From NCBI RefSeq assembly GCF_005217525.1, contig NZ_PNXQ01000011.1:123147-165752 (forward strand): a DNA stretch of 42,606 nucleotides, read 5' to 3'. The DNA comes from Paenibacillus terrae (lineage in GTDB: Bacteria > Bacillota > Bacilli > Paenibacillales > Paenibacillaceae). The notes beneath the pieces are model-generated. The model was not told the DNA's origin and searched no databases. It was given only the letters and a program-made list of their open reading frames with translations. The first letter of the stretch is position 1; every line of letters starts with the position of its first letter. Shown here piece after piece: positions 15,478 through 23,058 of this stretch. The position numbers and the translations under genes are program-made.

Positions 15478-17243
15478 ACAAACGGGGAGTTACCTTTAAA
15501 TTGTTCATTATGACCGTTGTATTTTTTCTTTGTTTTTACGGCATGGTGATTTTGAGCCAATTGCTGTTTTTTGAAAAATTTTATCAGCAGCAGAAGATTG
15601 GACGCGTGGAAAGCCGTTTGCAAAGCTTTGGTCAAAGCTATGTCAAGGAAGCTTGGGGCTCCGACAGGGTTTCACGGGAGGCAGCCCGTTTTATGTTTCA
15701 GAATAAGAATCAGTTGGCGATTGTCACTTTGGACGGCAAAGTAAAGCTGGATGACCCGTTCCATATCAATCTCAGAAAAGCAGACGGACAGATCGTTAAA
15801 ATATCGCTGTCTCTGTTTATGAGCCAATTTGGAGATGAACTGAGGGCGGCCCGGATTCAGCCGGGCGACTCATTAACCGTTGAAGGCGAAGTGTTGGAAA
15901 CCAACGGCATCTCTTCTGCCAATTTCATTTATCCGACAGGCATTCAGAAGCCTGGCTCCAAACATATAGGAACGACATCGGAAGAGGCGAGCACAGAGGG
16001 CGGTGTAAGGTTGTCCGGTACGGTGACAGAAATTGTGCTGCCGGATCTGAAAACCTGGAGCCAGCGGCAAGGCTTGCTGTTTAGTGCTTTGGAGGAATGG
16101 TTTCCTTTGTCGCAGACCCATTTGGAGAAGCTCAAGAATTTTGAAGTGCTGGAGGAAGAGTGGAAGGAGCCTTGGACGGGTGTGCGTAATGCGGTCATTG
16201 TCCATCCTGTGCGACAAAGCACCGGAGAGATCGACCTGCTGTTCACAGTGACATCGTTGCAGGAAATCAGCGAGACGAATGAAGCTCTGCGCTGGTTCTA
16301 TCTGTACTTGGGCATCGGGGGTTTTGCGCTGATTCTTATATTGTCCTTGTTCTATTCACGAATGGTAACCCGTCCGCTTATTGCCTTGAACAATACTGCC
16401 AAACGGATGGCTAAGCTCGATTTTACAGCCCATACACCGATTCGGCAAAATGATGAGCTGGGCAGCCTGTCCTACAGCATGTATACCCTGTCCCAGAACC
16501 TGGACACCGCTTTGCGCGAGCTTCAGGAGGCTAACCAGCAACTGATTGAGGACATGGAGCAGAAACAGAGGATGGAGGCTGTGCAGCAGGACTTTTTTGC
16601 CAACGCCTCTCATGAGCTGAAGACCCCGCTTAGTATTGTTAAAGGCTTCGCAGAAGGGCTACAGGATGGCGTTAGTGCCGGTAAGCAGGACCACTATATC
16701 AAGGTGATTGTGGAGGAAGCGGACAAAATGGAGCGACTGGTCAAGGATATGCTGGATCTCGCCAAGCTGGAGTCCGGTACTCTCAAGCTTCGCAAAACGA
16801 CCTTTATACTGAGCGAGCTGGTGGAGGAAGTTGTGGATAAGCTGTTCCATCTGCTAAAGGAAAAGCATCTGGAGGCGGTCATTATCCCTGCGAATGAGCT
16901 GCCGATTCATGCCGATGCCGGATGGCTGGAGCAGGTTATTTTCAACTTCGTCATCAATGCCATCCGGCATGCCGATGAAGGAAGTTCGATTACGATCCGA
17001 ATCGAAGGCTCCGGGGAAATCAATACCTTTTCCATTGAAAATAAAGGGGAAACGATTCCCGACGATCAGCTGGAGCAAATTTGGGAACGCTTTTACCGGG
17101 CCGAGCTTTCACGCAGCCGTCAGACAGGGGGAACCGGACTGGGACTGTCGATCGTCAAACGGATTTTGGATTTGCACGATTTTCGCTATATGGCGGAGAA
17201 TACCAAGGATGGCGTTCGATTTGTCGTCATATTCGGAGGTTAA
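15474..17243 (+). CDS. Membrane sensor histidine kinase
   Basis: This is a 589-residue kinase. Transmembrane segments lie at about 9-32 and 275-295, enclosing an extracellular sensor region of about 240 residues with no family I recognise. A HAMP linker follows (MVTRPLIALNNTAKRMAKLD). The H-box is FFANASHELKTPLS with phospho-acceptor His380, the N-box is around NFVINAIRHA (491-500), and the ATP lid contains TGGTGLGLSIVK (551-562). It phosphorylates the regulator encoded immediately upstream. The gene is followed after only 3 bases by pssA, so the signalling genes and phosphatidylserine synthesis are probably on one transcript. Confidence 0.94.
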   Translation: MNKRGVTFKLFIMTVVFFLCFYGMVILSQLLFFEKFYQQQKIGRVESRLQSFGQSYVKEAWGSDRVSREAARFMFQNKNQLAIVTLDGKVKLDDPFHINLRKADGQIVKISLSLFMSQFGDELRAARIQPGDSLTVEGEVLETNGISSANFIYPTGIQKPGSKHIGTTSEEASTEGGVRLSGTVTEIVLPDLKTWSQRQGLLFSALEEWFPLSQTHLEKLKNFEVLEEEWKEPWTGVRNAVIVHPVRQSTGEIDLLFTVTSLQEISETNEALRWFYLYLGIGGFALILILSLFYSRMVTRPLIALNNTAKRMAKLDFTAHTPIRQNDELGSLSYSMYTLSQNLDTALRELQEANQQLIEDMEQKQRMEAVQQDFFANASHELKTPLSIVKGFAEGLQDGVSAGKQDHYIKVIVEEADKMERLVKDMLDLAKLESGTLKLRKTTFILSELVEEVVDKLFHLLKEKHLEAVIIPANELPIHADAGWLEQVIFNFVINAIRHADEGSSITIRIEGSGEINTFSIENKGETIPDDQLEQIWERFYRAELSRSRQTGGTGLGLSIVKRILDLHDFRYMAENTKDGVRFVVIFGG

Positions 17244-17246
17244 GCT

Positions 17247-17777
17247 ATGGCAAAGGAGTCAAGCAGTATGAAATGGAATTGGTTACCCTCACTATGCACG
17301 ATTGCAAATCTGGGGGCAGGGGTACTATCCCTGTTTTACACGATTCATGAGCAATATACGACCGCTTTTATTCTGATTATGGTGGCTGCCTTGTGGGATG
17401 TGCTGGACGGTTTACTGGCAAGGCTGCTGCATTGCTCCAGTGATTTTGGCAAGCAGCTCGATTCGCTGGCGGATGTAGTCTCATTTGGCGTTGCCCCTGC
17501 TTTCTTGACCTTGTTCTACCAACTGGGAGGTACACATTGGATGGGGCCCCTTGTGGCTGTTTTGTTTGTGATATGCGGTGCGGTAAGGCTGGCAAGATTC
17601 AATCTGTTAGCTTTTAGTAAAGGCTTCGTAGGCATGCCAATTACGGCTGCGGGTGTGATCTTGTCCTTCATGTTTTTATGGAGTGAGCATTTGCGGCCCG
17701 AATTATTGCTTGGGCTCATGGTAGTGCTTTCTTTCCTGATGGTTAGCCGTATTCCGTTCCCGTCCTTCAAAAAATAA
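17247..17777 (+). CDS. pssA: CDP-diacylglycerol-serine O-phosphatidyltransferase
   Basis: This 176-residue integral membrane enzyme makes phosphatidylserine from CDP-diacylglycerol and serine, the step before phosphatidylethanolamine. The CDP-alcohol phosphotransferase signature is complete: Asp51, Asp54-Gly55, Ala58-Arg59, Gly68, Asp72 and Asp76. Downstream come membrane helices and the Gram-positive short-form length. Two starts are possible: ATG at 17247 (GGAGGT 6 bases upstream) and ATG at 17268 (AAAGGAG 9 bases upstream, protein beginning MKWNWLPSL). The second is closer to the usual family start. No psd decarboxylase gene is adjacent. Alternative alcohols cannot be fully excluded. Confidence 0.88.
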   Translation: MAKESSSMKWNWLPSLCTIANLGAGVLSLFYTIHEQYTTAFILIMVAALWDVLDGLLARLLHCSSDFGKQLDSLADVVSFGVAPAFLTLFYQLGGTHWMGPLVAVLFVICGAVRLARFNLLAFSKGFVGMPITAAGVILSFMFLWSEHLRPELLLGLMVVLSFLMVSRIPFPSFKK

Positions 17778-17798
17778 CCGATCAGGAGGTGGCACCCT

Positions 17799-18293
17799 AT
17801 GGAATGGGCTATGAGCATGATTACACAATACGGGTACATTGCTATTTTTGCACTTCTTGCTCTCGGGATTATCGGCCTTCCGATTCCTGATGAAATTATT
17901 ATGGTCTTTGTCGGCTATCTGTCCTCCATCATGGTACTGAATTATTCAATGTCTGTACTGGTCAGCTTTATGGGGGCCATGACAGGCATGATGATCAGCT
18001 ACACACTGGGCAAAAAGCTGGGACAGCCTTTGGTGGATAAGCACGGCAAGTGGTTCGGGCTGACACCAAAGCGGTTTGCAAGGGTGAAGGTGTGGTTTAC
18101 ACGCTTCGGGCTGTGGACCATTCTGATCGGTTATTTCATTCCGGGAGTCAGGCATGCGACAAGCTACTTGTCTGGAATTAGCGCAATGCCTGTTCGAAAA
18201 TATATGCTGGTGGCAAGTACAGGTTCTCTCGTATGGACCCTTATTTTTATCTCCATTGGTTATGTTACCGGAGCAAATATACACTTTCAGTAA
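17799..18293 (+). CDS. DedA/VTT-family membrane protein
   Basis: This 164-residue protein has the DedA (SNARE-associated/VTT) pattern: an N-terminal re-entrant region with PIPDEIIMVFVGYLS, a central GKKLGQPL, and the conserved FTRFGLWTILIGYFIPGVRH followed by YLSGISAMP. Members flip phospholipids or undecaprenyl phosphate across the membrane, and the acidic PxPDE and the Arg in PGVRH are the functional residues of the family. CAGGAGG precedes the ATG and only 21 bases separate it from pssA, so co-transcription is likely. A lipid-translocation role beside phosphatidylserine synthase is attractive but inferred. Confidence 0.9.
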   Translation: MEWAMSMITQYGYIAIFALLALGIIGLPIPDEIIMVFVGYLSSIMVLNYSMSVLVSFMGAMTGMMISYTLGKKLGQPLVDKHGKWFGLTPKRFARVKVWFTRFGLWTILIGYFIPGVRHATSYLSGISAMPVRKYMLVASTGSLVWTLIFISIGYVTGANIHFQ

Positions 18294-18377
18294 GGCTATA
18301 CCAAAAGTAATGTAGCATTTTTCATGTATTCCACCGATAATAATAAAGAAACGGTACAACCAGTGAGGGGATCTGTA

Positions 18378-18794
18378 GTGAACGCTTTTATGAAGCATAC
18401 TGAAAAATTACCTAGTTTTCTGCAAATGATTCTGAATATCTCGTTGTTTCTGGTCGGACTGATTTTAAGCTTCTTGCTGCTGAAAGAAACATGGTCCATT
18501 TTCTCCTATGTTTTCTTGTCTACAGAGTTGGATAAGAATTACTACGAATTCACGGATGAGCTGCTTGTATTCTTTATGTATTTTGAGTTCATCGCATTAA
18601 TTGTTAAGTACTTTAAAACTAATTTCCATTTTCCTTTACGTTATTTCATCTATATTGGCATTACGGCTGTCATCAGGCTCATTATTGTAGATCACGATGA
18701 TGCCAAGAATACATTTTGGTGGTCCATTGCCATCCTGATCATGGTAGGTTCTCTATTGATCGCTAACAGTAAATTGTTAAAAAGAGAAAGCTGA
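18378..18794 (+). CDS. psiE: PsiE-family phosphate-starvation-inducible membrane protein
   Basis: This 138-residue protein has four hydrophobic segments and PsiE hallmarks (ELLVFFMYFEFIALIVKYF, then HFPLRYFIYIGITAVIRLII). The frame is open from an ATG at 18324 that lacks a ribosome binding site. The GTG at 18378 lies 7 bases after GAGGGG and yields the length of characterised PsiE proteins (about 136), so I use it. Its biochemical activity is unknown; in Escherichia coli psiE responds to phosphate starvation. It sits 84 bases after the DedA gene on the same strand. Confidence 0.85.
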   Translation: MNAFMKHTEKLPSFLQMILNISLFLVGLILSFLLLKETWSIFSYVFLSTELDKNYYEFTDELLVFFMYFEFIALIVKYFKTNFHFPLRYFIYIGITAVIRLIIVDHDDAKNTFWWSIAILIMVGSLLIANSKLLKRES

Positions 18795-18850
18795 TCGTTA
18801 GGACAGATTACAAGGTTGACAGTCAAGAAGGAGAGAGGGAATAAAGACGA

Positions 18851-19858
18851 ATGGTAAGAAATTGGATGAATCATGCGGGTGTTAGGCGGGTAGCCGTCCT
18901 TGCGATAATCATTTTGGCGTTGTTTTTATTAAGAAGCATGATGAATATTATTTTGTTAACCCTGCTGCTTACGATCCTGATCGGCAGTATATATAACGGA
19001 GTGACCAAGCTGATTAAGCGGTTCGCCAATGTGCCGCCTACGATTGTGCTGCTACTGGTGTATGTGGTGCTGATTCTGATCATCGTATGGGGAGTTTACC
19101 GGATGGTGCCGCTGATTAGCGTGCAGGTCAAGCAGGTGTACCTCATGATTCAGCAAGCATATATGTACCCGGATCGTAACAAATGGAACGAAACGATTAT
19201 CGAATTTATGAATACGCTGAATGCTCAACGACTATTTGAGCCTGGCTTGAATGCAGTCATGAAAGTAAGTCAATTGGGCACACAACTGCTGGTGTCGATT
19301 ATTTTGAGCTTATTCTTCCTGATGGAAAAATCCTATATTACACGCTTTACAGCTACGTTTAAGTATAGCAAGCTGGGGTGGTTTTTTGAAGAAGTGGGTC
19401 ACTTTGGCCGCATGTTCCTGGATACGTTCGGGAAGGTGCTGGAGGCTCAACTGCTGATTTCACTGATTAACTGTATATTGACCACAATAGCGCTCTGGAT
19501 TATGGGTTTTCCCAATCTGCTCGGTCTTGCATTGATCATCTTCGTATTGGGTCTGGTTCCGGTGGCAGGTGTGTTCATCTCACTGTTGCCGCTCGGTCTG
19601 ATCGCCTTTAGCGTCGGAGGCATTCATTATGTTATCTATCTGATCATTCTGATCGTGGTGATCCATGCGATTGAAGCTTATTTCCTGAATCCGAAGCTGA
19701 TGTCATCCAAAACCAATTTACCGATTTTCTTTACCTTTGTTGTCCTGATTTTCTCTGAACATCTGATTGGGATTTGGGGGTTGATTGTTGGTATTCCGCT
19801 GTTCGTCTTCTTCCTTGATCTGATCGGGGTACAGCGCAAGCAAGAGAAGGATACCTGA
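18851..19858 (+). CDS. AI-2E family transporter (YtvI/PerM-like permease)
   Basis: This 335-residue protein has about eight membrane segments and the AI-2E family layout: an N-terminal hydrophobic pair, a soluble central helical part, then conserved EAQLLISLINCILTTIALWI, GLVPVAGVFISLLPLGLIAF and the near-terminal HAIEAYFLNPKLMSSKTNLP. Proteins of this family have been linked to autoinducer-2 export or to ion/proton exchange; sequence alone does not say which. The start is preceded by a purine-rich GAAGGAGAGAGGG. A good terminator follows, which closes the membrane-gene run that began with the two-component system. Confidence 0.9.
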   Translation: MVRNWMNHAGVRRVAVLAIIILALFLLRSMMNIILLTLLLTILIGSIYNGVTKLIKRFANVPPTIVLLLVYVVLILIIVWGVYRMVPLISVQVKQVYLMIQQAYMYPDRNKWNETIIEFMNTLNAQRLFEPGLNAVMKVSQLGTQLLVSIILSLFFLMEKSYITRFTATFKYSKLGWFFEEVGHFGRMFLDTFGKVLEAQLLISLINCILTTIALWIMGFPNLLGLALIIFVLGLVPVAGVFISLLPLGLIAFSVGGIHYVIYLIILIVVIHAIEAYFLNPKLMSSKTNLPIFFTFVVLIFSEHLIGIWGLIVGIPLFVFFLDLIGVQRKQEKDT

Positions 19859-19865
19859 TTTAACG

Positions 19866-19892
19866 AATGCCTGCGAAGCCGCAGGCATTTTT
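19866..19892 (+). terminator. Terminator after the AI-2E gene
   Basis: ATGCCTGC (19867-19874) pairs with GCAGGCAT (19881-19888) around a six-base loop and runs into T5. It starts 8 bases after the stop codon. Confidence 0.88.
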
Positions 19893-19955
19893 AAATTCTG
19901 GGTTATCTGTAGTACACTGAGTATAAAGATGTTGCCAGTTAAATAAGGAAACGAG

Positions 19956-20510
19956 ATGATAAGGGTGGATCAGAAAACCAAGATACTGGCTATATCGGGG
20001 AGCCTTCGTCAAAAGTCCTCCAATACAGCCTTATTAAAGGCTACCATTGGGTTAGCGCCAGAGAATATGATATTTACGATGTATAACGGATTGGGTGAGC
20101 TTCCTCATTTTAACCCGGATCTGGATGTAGAAGACGGGCCGGCTTCCGTCAAGGAGCTGCGGGAACAACTGAAAGAAGCGGATGGGGTATTGATCTGTAC
20201 GCCGGAATATGGGAATGGTGTTCCGGGTACTTTGAAAAATGCATTGGATTGGATCGTTTCTTCGGGTGAATTTGTAAATAAACCTACAGCAGTTATTAGC
20301 GCGTCACCTTCTCCTATGGGTGGGAATCTGGCCCATGCCTCTCTGTTGCTCACACTGCAAATGATCAATGCCGAGATTGTGGAAAATGGAAAGGTTATTA
20401 TTCCGCATATCACATTGAAACTAAACCAGGAAGGCGTAATTACCGATTCTGAAACCAGGCAGGAGTTATATGCATTACTTCAAGGGCTTGAGCAAGCTTG
20501 CTCAAGATAG
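19956..20510 (+). CDS. NADPH-dependent FMN reductase family protein
   Basis: This 184-residue flavodoxin-fold protein has the phosphate-binding loop SGSLRQKSSNTALLKA (about 15-30), LPHFNPDLD, and the flavin-binding TPEYGNGVPGTLKNALDW (about 82-99). The family reduces FMN, quinones, azo compounds or chromate using NAD(P)H; the physiological substrate here is not evident. A modest AAGGAA precedes the ATG. The gene is monocistronic, between two terminators, and converges with panE. Confidence 0.88.
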   Translation: MIRVDQKTKILAISGSLRQKSSNTALLKATIGLAPENMIFTMYNGLGELPHFNPDLDVEDGPASVKELREQLKEADGVLICTPEYGNGVPGTLKNALDWIVSSGEFVNKPTAVISASPSPMGGNLAHASLLLTLQMINAEIVENGKVIIPHITLKLNQEGVITDSETRQELYALLQGLEQACSR

Positions 20511-20528
20511 ACAGTTTAGAGTAAAACA

Positions 20529-20572
20529 AAAGCAGACCCTTCATGAACACATCATGGAAGGATCTGCTTTTT
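20529..20572. terminator. Bidirectional terminator between the FMN reductase gene and panE
   Basis: AAAGCAGA and TCTGCTTT form the base of a stem with an inner TTCATGA/TCATGGAA pairing. T5 follows on the plus strand and a T-rich GTTTT on the minus strand. Converging genes share it. Confidence 0.85.
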
Positions 20573-20586
20573 AACTTAATCAAATG

Positions 20587-21513
20587 TTAGATAGTATCCA
20601 ATAAGCTCTCATATACCTTTAATCGGGCATATACCGTTTCAAGTATCGGATATGCATCATTACTGCCAGAAGCCAATGCAAGAAGTGAACCATGCAGGTG
20701 ACTCGCTTCAATCGGAAGCTTTTTATGCATATCACGCTGCATGGATGACATCATCTCCGGTCGTAAGGACTCCATCGTTTTCAATGTATGAGCTTCCATC
20801 TCTGAATCAATCGGCATCCCTGCGTTGCGAGCAAGTGTGACCATCTCATGCAGCAGCTTTTCGTATATAGCACGTGACTCTGCCGTGGCAAGTATAGTCC
20901 CGACAGAGGTATCCATTAGTGTTGTGATTCCGCTCAAGCTGGCAACAAATATATATTTCTGCCAAACTTCACGCTGGATGTCCTGACTGCGTGTGACTAT
21001 GAAGCCTGCATGATCAAGATGATTCAGCAGTATTTGTGTACGCTCTGATTGCACACCGTTCCATTCACCGAAGACGATACGGTGGAATGGACTTGTCTGA
21101 ACGACAGAACCATCATGATCTAGCGTAGTTTCGATATAACAAAGTCCGCCTAGCACTTTTTCCGGCCCGAACTGCTTGCGTAAAGAGTCAAAATGTTCAT
21201 AACCGTTAAGTAACGGAAGAATCATGGTATGTTCACCGATATAGGGCTCAAGATCGAATTGCAATTGGGGCAGATGATACGCTTTGACCGCAACGATAAT
21301 GCAGTCGAACGGCTCGACAGCTTCACCATATGTAATAGTACGGATTGGCGTCTGGAAATCTCCATGAACACTTTTAACAATCAGACCGTTCTCTTCCAAC
21401 TGAGATTTTTTGGAAGGACGTACGAAGAAGGTCACGTCTTCTCCTTTTTGAACAAGACGTCCCCCGAAGTAGCCTCCTATCGCCCCTGCACCTACAATCA
21501 AAAATCGCATCAT
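20587..21513 (-). CDS. panE: 2-dehydropantoate 2-reductase (ketopantoate reductase)
   Basis: This 308-residue enzyme reduces 2-dehydropantoate to pantoate with NADPH in pantothenate synthesis. The N-terminal Rossmann motif is FLIVGAGAIGGYFGGRL. The linker region contains IIVAVKAYHLPQ with the conserved Lys, and the C-terminal helical domain has REVWQKYIFVASLSGITTL with the catalytic-region Lys. The length is normal, with no lesions. Its start overlaps the panB stop by four bases (ATGA), which indicates translational coupling. Since that panB is internally deleted, this panE either serves another panB elsewhere or acts as a related ketoacid reductase. Confidence 0.9.
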   Translation of the reverse strand: MMRFLIVGAGAIGGYFGGRLVQKGEDVTFFVRPSKKSQLEENGLIVKSVHGDFQTPIRTITYGEAVEPFDCIIVAVKAYHLPQLQFDLEPYIGEHTMILPLLNGYEHFDSLRKQFGPEKVLGGLCYIETTLDHDGSVVQTSPFHRIVFGEWNGVQSERTQILLNHLDHAGFIVTRSQDIQREVWQKYIFVASLSGITTLMDTSVGTILATAESRAIYEKLLHEMVTLARNAGMPIDSEMEAHTLKTMESLRPEMMSSMQRDMHKKLPIEASHLHGSLLALASGSNDAYPILETVYARLKVYESLLDTI

Positions 21514-21863
21514 ATGGTCCCTCCCTTTGCTTTTGCATTCCCATACAGTCGTTCTACTACGTTCTCATCTGCTTTAAAAACACGCTCTTCGCCCGGAAAA
21601 GAACGATCCTTCACGTCCTTGACATATTGCCCGATGCTGTCGCGGATCAGAGTACCTATATCCGAATATGTTTTTACGAACTTTTTCTCCCGGTAAGGAG
21701 AGGAGTATTGCAGCATGTCATGGTGGACTATACCAGCTTCCTCAGCCAAACGAGCAGACGGATAGTCATACGCCGTGATCATGCTTATAGGTAAACCTTC
21801 TCGTTTCATTTTCTTCAATTGCAAAATATTAAGCGCTTTTGGGGTTGCCATGGTTACATCCAA
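21510..21863 (-). pseudogene. panB: panB with an internal in-frame deletion (ketopantoate hydroxymethyltransferase remnant)
   Basis: The 117-residue frame begins like PanB (LQLKKMKREGLPISMITAYD, YPSARLAEEAGI) and ends like PanB (HHDMLQYSS, KKFVKTYSDIG, IRDSIGQYVKDVKD, SFPGEERVF). Complete enzymes have about 260-300 residues. Between Ile45 and His47 about 170-200 residues are missing, including the metal-binding GDS motif and the catalytic barrel. No stop or frameshift occurs, and translational coupling to panE is kept. As PanB catalysis it must be dead. Start choice: ATG 21863, or ATG 21851 giving MATPKALNI. Recent deletion, or selection to keep the coupling frame, are both possible. Confidence 0.85.
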
Positions 21864-21891
21864 TCCTTTCCCTACCTTTGTTTTAGATCAC

Positions 21892-21923
21892 AAAAAAAAC
21901 CTTTCAGCACATGGCCGAAAAGG
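21892..21923 (-). terminator. Intrinsic terminator/attenuator upstream of panB
   Basis: On the minus strand CCTTTTCGGC (21923-21914) pairs with GCTGAAAGG (21908-21900) with one bulge, followed by T8. It lies 28 bases before the panB start and after a short leader ORF. A near-copy of the 5' arm (CCTTTCGGACC, 21932-21922) directly precedes it and could compete for the same 3' arm. Confidence 0.75.
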
Positions 21924-21943
21924 TCCGAAAGGCAAAAAAAGAG

Positions 21944-21997
21944 TCAATTTGCGACCGTTCTTTTGTCTCGGTCCTTGCGGATCAGAGCAAAATCCAA
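21944..21997 (-). CDS. Putative 17-residue leader peptide upstream of panB-panE
   Basis: A TTG codon at 21997 sits 8 bases after a near-perfect GGAGG site and opens the frame MDFALIRKDRDKRTVAN, ending at TGA. It is strongly charged, with six basic residues and no hydrophobic segment. Its codons overlap a GACCG/CGGTC hairpin, and the terminator lies about 20 bases after its stop. This is the geometry of a translation-controlled attenuator. It could also be a chance micro-ORF. Confidence 0.45.
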   Translation of the reverse strand: MDFALIRKDRDKRTVAN

Positions 21998-22142
21998 CGA
22001 GTTCACCTCCATAGGCTCACACATCTACATATTGAATTACACTAAACTAGAGTACCGTTCGAAGTTGTCGATACAGCCTCTCACGGAAGTATATCAAAAT
22101 ATAGGGTTCTTGCATAACTTTCTCTGCAATACGAACAGAACA

Positions 22143-22178
22143 AGCCCTTCCAACTTCCTGATAGGAAGTGAAAGGGCT
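22143..22178 (-). terminator. Hairpin downstream of the small membrane gene at 22221
   Basis: AGCCCTT/AAGGGCT and ACTTCCT/AGGAAGT form a two-part stem with a three-base loop and single mismatches between the parts. On the minus strand it is followed by TTGTTCTG, a weak U-tract. It lies in the 22015-22220 gap, which otherwise holds nothing I can support. Confidence 0.5.
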
Positions 22179-22220
22179 GTTCAGCTTGCAGATACAGTAT
22201 ATGAAATATCGCTCAAAGCT

Positions 22221-22424
22221 TTAGGAAAGGTAAACGACCATTAAGAAAATCCGGGCAGAACGGCGGAAGCGGACATAAAGAAATCCCGTCAGCATTAACG
22301 CCCATAGAACAAGGTCCACAATCGGAATCGTCCCGAAGGTCACTCCTTTTGCCTGCGCGTCATACTCTAATTGTAGCATGGACGTGATGTATTTGAAGAG
22401 CATGAAGATGATATAATAGGGCAC
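22221..22424 (-). CDS. Possible small membrane protein
   Basis: A 67-residue frame from GTG at 22424 contains a hydrophobic N-terminus (YYIIFMLFKYI) and a membrane segment (IPIVDLVLWALMLTGFLYV), followed by a basic RFRRSAR and another hydrophobic run. I do not recognise a family. There is no good ribosome binding site before the GTG, and the real start may be an internal ATG (22403 or later). In its favour are the membrane-like composition, a terminator-like hairpin 43 bases downstream, and otherwise empty DNA. It is divergent from the YjbR-family gene. Confidence 0.4.
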   Translation of the reverse strand: MPYYIIFMLFKYITSMLQLEYDAQAKGVTFGTIPIVDLVLWALMLTGFLYVRFRRSARIFLMVVYLS

Positions 22425-22467
22425 AAATAGCTTTATAGGCTATGTCTGAGCAGAGGAGAGAAGGCTG

Positions 22468-22839
22468 ATGTATGAGAAGATTGTGGCATATGGTCTAAGC
22501 AAAAAAGAAGCGATAGAGGATTACCCTTTTGGTCCTGAGCCACTGGTGCTGAAGGTGGGAGGCAAAGTATTTGCTCTCCTAAGGGAAGCGAATGGAATTT
22601 GCCAAGTATCTTTGAAATGTGATCCGGTTATTGCGGAAAACCTGCGTGAGCAAAACAAGGCGATTAAGCCGGGCTATCATTTAAATAAAAAGCATTGGAA
22701 CACGGTAACGGTCGATTCTACTTTCCCGCTGGAGGATTTGTACAGCATGATCGACCACTCGTACGATCTGGTTTTCAAAAGCTTGACCAAAGCGCAACGT
22801 GAAGCCATTACGATGAGAATACGGGTAACCGATCTGTGA
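22468..22839 (+). CDS. MmcQ/YjbR-family protein
   Basis: This 123-residue cytoplasmic protein has the family's features: an N-terminal helical start, DYPFGPEPLVLKVGGKVFAL, VSLKCDPVIAENLREQNKAI, PGYHLNKKHWNTVTVD and the C-terminal LIDHSYDLVFKSL-type helix (here MIDHSYDLVFKSLTKAQRE). It has the CyaY/YjbR-like double-wing fold. Members are annotated as DNA-binding, but the function is not settled. GGAGAGAAGG precedes the ATG. Possible -10 TATAAT at 22412-22417. The cyclophilin fragment begins 13 bases after its stop. Confidence 0.85.
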   Translation: MYEKIVAYGLSKKEAIEDYPFGPEPLVLKVGGKVFALLREANGICQVSLKCDPVIAENLREQNKAIKPGYHLNKKHWNTVTVDSTFPLEDLYSMIDHSYDLVFKSLTKAQREAITMRIRVTDL

Positions 22840-22852
22840 AAGGTGTGTTATA

Positions 22853-22954
22853 AACCAGCATACCATCTTTGGCGAGGTAACCGATGGAATGGAGCATGTC
22901 GAAGCACTCAAGCGGGGAGACCGGATGCTTGAGGTTAAAGTATGGGATCAATAA
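22853..22954 (+). pseudogene. C-terminal fragment of a cyclophilin-type peptidyl-prolyl isomerase
   Basis: Thirty-three codons ending at TAA read NQHTIFGEVTDGMEHVEALK followed by RGDRMLEVKVWDQ. This matches the C-terminal strand-helix-strand of bacterial cyclophilins (HTIFGEV-x-x-GM-x-V). The remaining 110 or more residues, including the catalytic core, are absent, and no start codon or ribosome binding site precedes it. It is a relic left by a deletion next to the YjbR-family gene. Confidence 0.75.
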
Positions 22955-22979
22955 GAGGCTTGATATCGAACATTTTTAC

Positions 22980-23008
22980 TTGACAGAAAATACGTAAAGA
23001 TATATTCT
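22980..23008 (+). promoter_or_regulatory. Promoter of the mhqN-mhqO operon
   Basis: TTGACA (22980-22985), a 17-base spacer and TATTCT (23003-23008) form a strong sigma-A promoter. TAAAGATA at 22995-23002 and a near copy, TTAAAGATAA, at about 23013-23022 flank and overlap the -10 box and could be a repressor site. The dyad described for Bacillus MhqR was not found. Confidence 0.65.
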
Positions 23009-23058
23009 TAATTTAAAGATAACTCATTTAAAAATAATATCAAGGAGTGGAACTGGAC

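Noticed and set aside
21864..22014. T-box riboswitch upstream of panB
   Set aside because: No AGGGUGGNACCGCG-type T-box sequence or specifier stem was seen; the element looks like a leader-peptide attenuator at most.
21819..22244. Plus-strand ORF of 141 codons upstream of panB
   Set aside because: It crosses the panB start, terminator and leader on the opposite strand, has low-complexity content and no ribosome binding site.
22980..23058. MhqR-type operator before mhqN
   Set aside because: The ATCTCGAATTCGAGAT-like dyad known from Bacillus is not present; only AT-rich AAAGATA repeats are seen.
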